Notes under the pieces: model-generated
The model's database searches: none
Told to the model about the DNA's origin: nothing
What the model saw: the letters and a program-made list of their open reading frames with translations, nothing else
Source of the DNA: Oscillospiraceae bacterium
GTDB taxonomy: Bacteria; Bacillota; Clostridia; Oscillospirales; Oscillospiraceae
Direction of reading: 5' to 3'
NCBI GenBank assembly: GCA_910575695.1
Contig: CAJTGJ010000032.1
Location: forward strand, 1-43,817
DNA length: 43,817 bases
Position numbers and translations under genes: made by a program
In this document: positions 43,092 to 43,817 of the stretch, piece after piece
How the letters are laid out: each line of letters starts with the position of its first letter
How positions within the stretch are numbered: position 1 is the stretch's first letter

Positions 43092-43180
43092 GGAGATAAA
43101 AACACAGTCCCCGTCGGGTAGTCGGGGCGCGGGAGCCCTCCCGCCCGCCAGTAACCTGCCTCCTTGGTTGTCCCTTCTCC
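43092..43180 (+). ncRNA. Structured leader, probable yjdF-motif riboswitch
   Basis: The leader between the promoter and yjdF folds as nested stems. An outer stem GGAGA (43092-43096) / TCTCC (43176-43180) encloses three more: CCCCG / CGGGG (43109-43127), GCGGGA / TCCCGC (43129-43144) and AACC / GGTT (43153-43169). Conserved-looking single-stranded AAAACACAG and CAGTAACCTG lie between them. yjdF genes in Firmicutes are known to follow the yjdF RNA motif, which responds to azaaromatic compounds. The gene context and multi-stem layout support this class, but I have not aligned it to the covariance model. The SD lies just after the outer stem, so control is probably translational. Confidence 0.7.
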
Positions 43181-43210
43181 GCATACTATATAAAAGGAGG
43201 ACAACTGAAT

Positions 43211-43630
43211 ATGTGCGTTTCCAAGGCAAGCCTCACTGTGTATTTCGACCCGCCCTTCTGGGTTGGGCTGTACCAGCGGGAGGATGGGGTCGGCTGTCAG
43301 GTGTGCAAAATCACCTTCGGCGGTGAGCCAAGGGACCAGGAGGTGCTGGCCTGGCTGCTGAACCATTGGCGTGATTTGCGCTTCAGCCCTTTGACGGCCG
43401 GGTCCCGGGAGGCCAGCCGTCAGCCCAATCCCAAGCGGATGCGCCGGGAGGCTCACAAGGCCACCCAGCCATCCGGAACAGGTACCAAGGCCCAGCAGGC
43501 CCTCCAACTCCAGCGGGAGCAGATGAAAACACAGCGGAAAGCAGGCTCTAAAGAGCGCCGTGAGGCGGAGCGGGAGCGGAAGCTCGCCCTTCGGCAGGAG
43601 AAACGCAGGCAGAAGCATCGGGGGCACTAG
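43211..43630 (+). CDS. yjdF: YjdF-family (DUF2992) protein
   Basis: 139 residues. The N-terminal ~65 residues form the recognisable DUF2992 part (KASLTVYFDPPFWVGLYQRE...CQVCKITFGGEPRDQEVLAWLLNHWRDLRFSP). A long Lys/Arg/Gln/Glu-rich helical tail follows (QLQREQMKTQRKAGSKERREAERERKLALRQEKRRQK), as is usual for the family. The function is unknown; the riboswitch class attached to it senses azaaromatics, suggesting a role in handling toxic heterocycles. AAAAGGAGG ends ten bases before the ATG. It stands alone between terminators. Confidence 0.92.
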   Translation: MCVSKASLTVYFDPPFWVGLYQREDGVGCQVCKITFGGEPRDQEVLAWLLNHWRDLRFSPLTAGSREASRQPNPKRMRREAHKATQPSGTGTKAQQALQLQREQMKTQRKAGSKERREAERERKLALRQEKRRQKHRGH

Positions 43631-43649
43631 ACCCTATGCCAACAGCAAA

Positions 43650-43675
43650 GGCGGCGGATTTTCCGCCGCCTTTTT
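43650..43675 (+). terminator. Terminator of yjdF
   Basis: A 9-bp stem GGCGGCGGA / TCCGCCGCC with a TTT loop followed by TTTTT, 20 bases after the yjdF stop. Confidence 0.9.
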
Positions 43676-43690
43676 GCCTTAAAACGAAAA

Positions 43691-43723
43691 AGAGATGGAC
43701 AGCCTTCTAGACTGTCCATCTCT
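43691..43723 (-). terminator. Terminator of the rRNA operon
   Basis: A 12-bp stem AGAGATGGACAG / CTGTCCATCTCT followed on the minus strand by a T-run (TCTCTTTTTCG), immediately after the 3' end of 5S rRNA. Confidence 0.9.
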
Positions 43724-43725
43724 TT

Positions 43726-43817
43726 GTGTCGGCACTACCTATTTTCCCGGGCCGTCGCCAGCCAAGTATTTTCGGCGCGAGTGAGCTTAACTGCCGTGTT
43801 CGGGATGGGAACGGGTG
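43726..43817 (-). rRNA. rrf: 5S ribosomal RNA, 3' part (runs off the window)
   Basis: On the minus strand, from the window edge: CACCCGTTCCCATCCCGAAC, then CGGCAGTTAAGCTC, GCGCCGAAAATACTTGG and the closing 3' strand. These are the conserved loop B/C (CCCATCCCGAACxCGGxAGTTAAG) and helix IV-V parts of bacterial 5S rRNA. About 92 of ~117 bases are present. The rest, and presumably 23S and 16S, lie beyond the right end. The leftward operon faces the rightward yjdF gene. Confidence 0.95.

Noticed and set aside
1..43817. CRISPR arrays and tRNA genes
   Set aside because: No regularly spaced repeats and no tRNA-like cloverleaf with a GTTCGANTC-type arm were noticed. A covariance scan would be needed to be certain.

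Overview
The window looks like a chromosomal segment of a GC-rich, low-oxygen Firmicute of the Oscillospiraceae type (Flavonifractor / Lawsonibacter / Pseudoflavonifractor-like). This is an inference from protein character, strong AGGAGG Shine-Dalgarno (SD) sites, the sporulation-type spoVB-mazG-rqcP order and ICE-style parA/parB at one end. No species-level marker was seen. Only the last ~90 bases of a 5S rRNA gene are present.

Layout. (1) 1-2.3 kb: parA/parB of a probable integrative/conjugative element that continues out of the window to the left, bounded by a gene fragment, hairpins and two back-to-back terminators. (2) 2.4-12.1 kb: a leftward oligopeptide/dipeptide-type ABC transporter operon (oppA-B-C-D-F plus a membrane-anchored ApbE-like protein). 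It is driven from a consensus sigma-70 promoter with a long leader, and three of its core subunits carry large non-canonical insertions or extensions. (3) 12.7-23.1 kb: an organic-acid catabolic locus built around a PAS-AAA+-Fis sigma-54 activator. A leftward operon encodes a DASS-type transporter, a BKACE (DUF849) beta-keto-acid cleavage enzyme, an IlvD/Edd dehydratase, a VOC protein and a beta-hydroxyacid dehydrogenase. A rightward operon encodes a YdiF-type CoA-transferase and a second DASS-like carrier. Both operons have near-ideal -24/-12 (sigma-54) promoters. (4) 23.15-23.9 kb: decayed mobile DNA (IS66 transposase and serine-recombinase fragments). (5) 24-37.4 kb: ordinary leftward housekeeping genes: uvrB with a LexA-like box in its promoter, a small-gene cluster, uvrA with its own promoter, a COG2426 exporter, a histidine phosphatase, an M32 carboxypeptidase, a YwlG-family protein, split chromate transporter genes and nadE. 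(6) 37.6-43.1 kb: rightward punA, an MTA/SAH-deaminase-type amidohydrolase, spoVB-like, mazG, HU and rqcP. (7) 43.1-43.8 kb: a yjdF gene preceded by a multi-stem leader (probable yjdF-motif riboswitch), then converging terminators and the 3' end of a 5S rRNA gene.

The most interesting system is region 3. One sigma-54 activator gene sits between two operons that together encode uptake, dehydration/oxidation, acetyl-CoA-dependent beta-keto-acid cleavage and CoA transfer, for a substrate that cannot be named from sequence alone. The second is region 2, an ABC importer with a ~240-residue coiled-coil insertion in OppD, a ~250-residue external domain in OppB, a membrane tail on OppF and a degenerate flavin-transferase-like partner.
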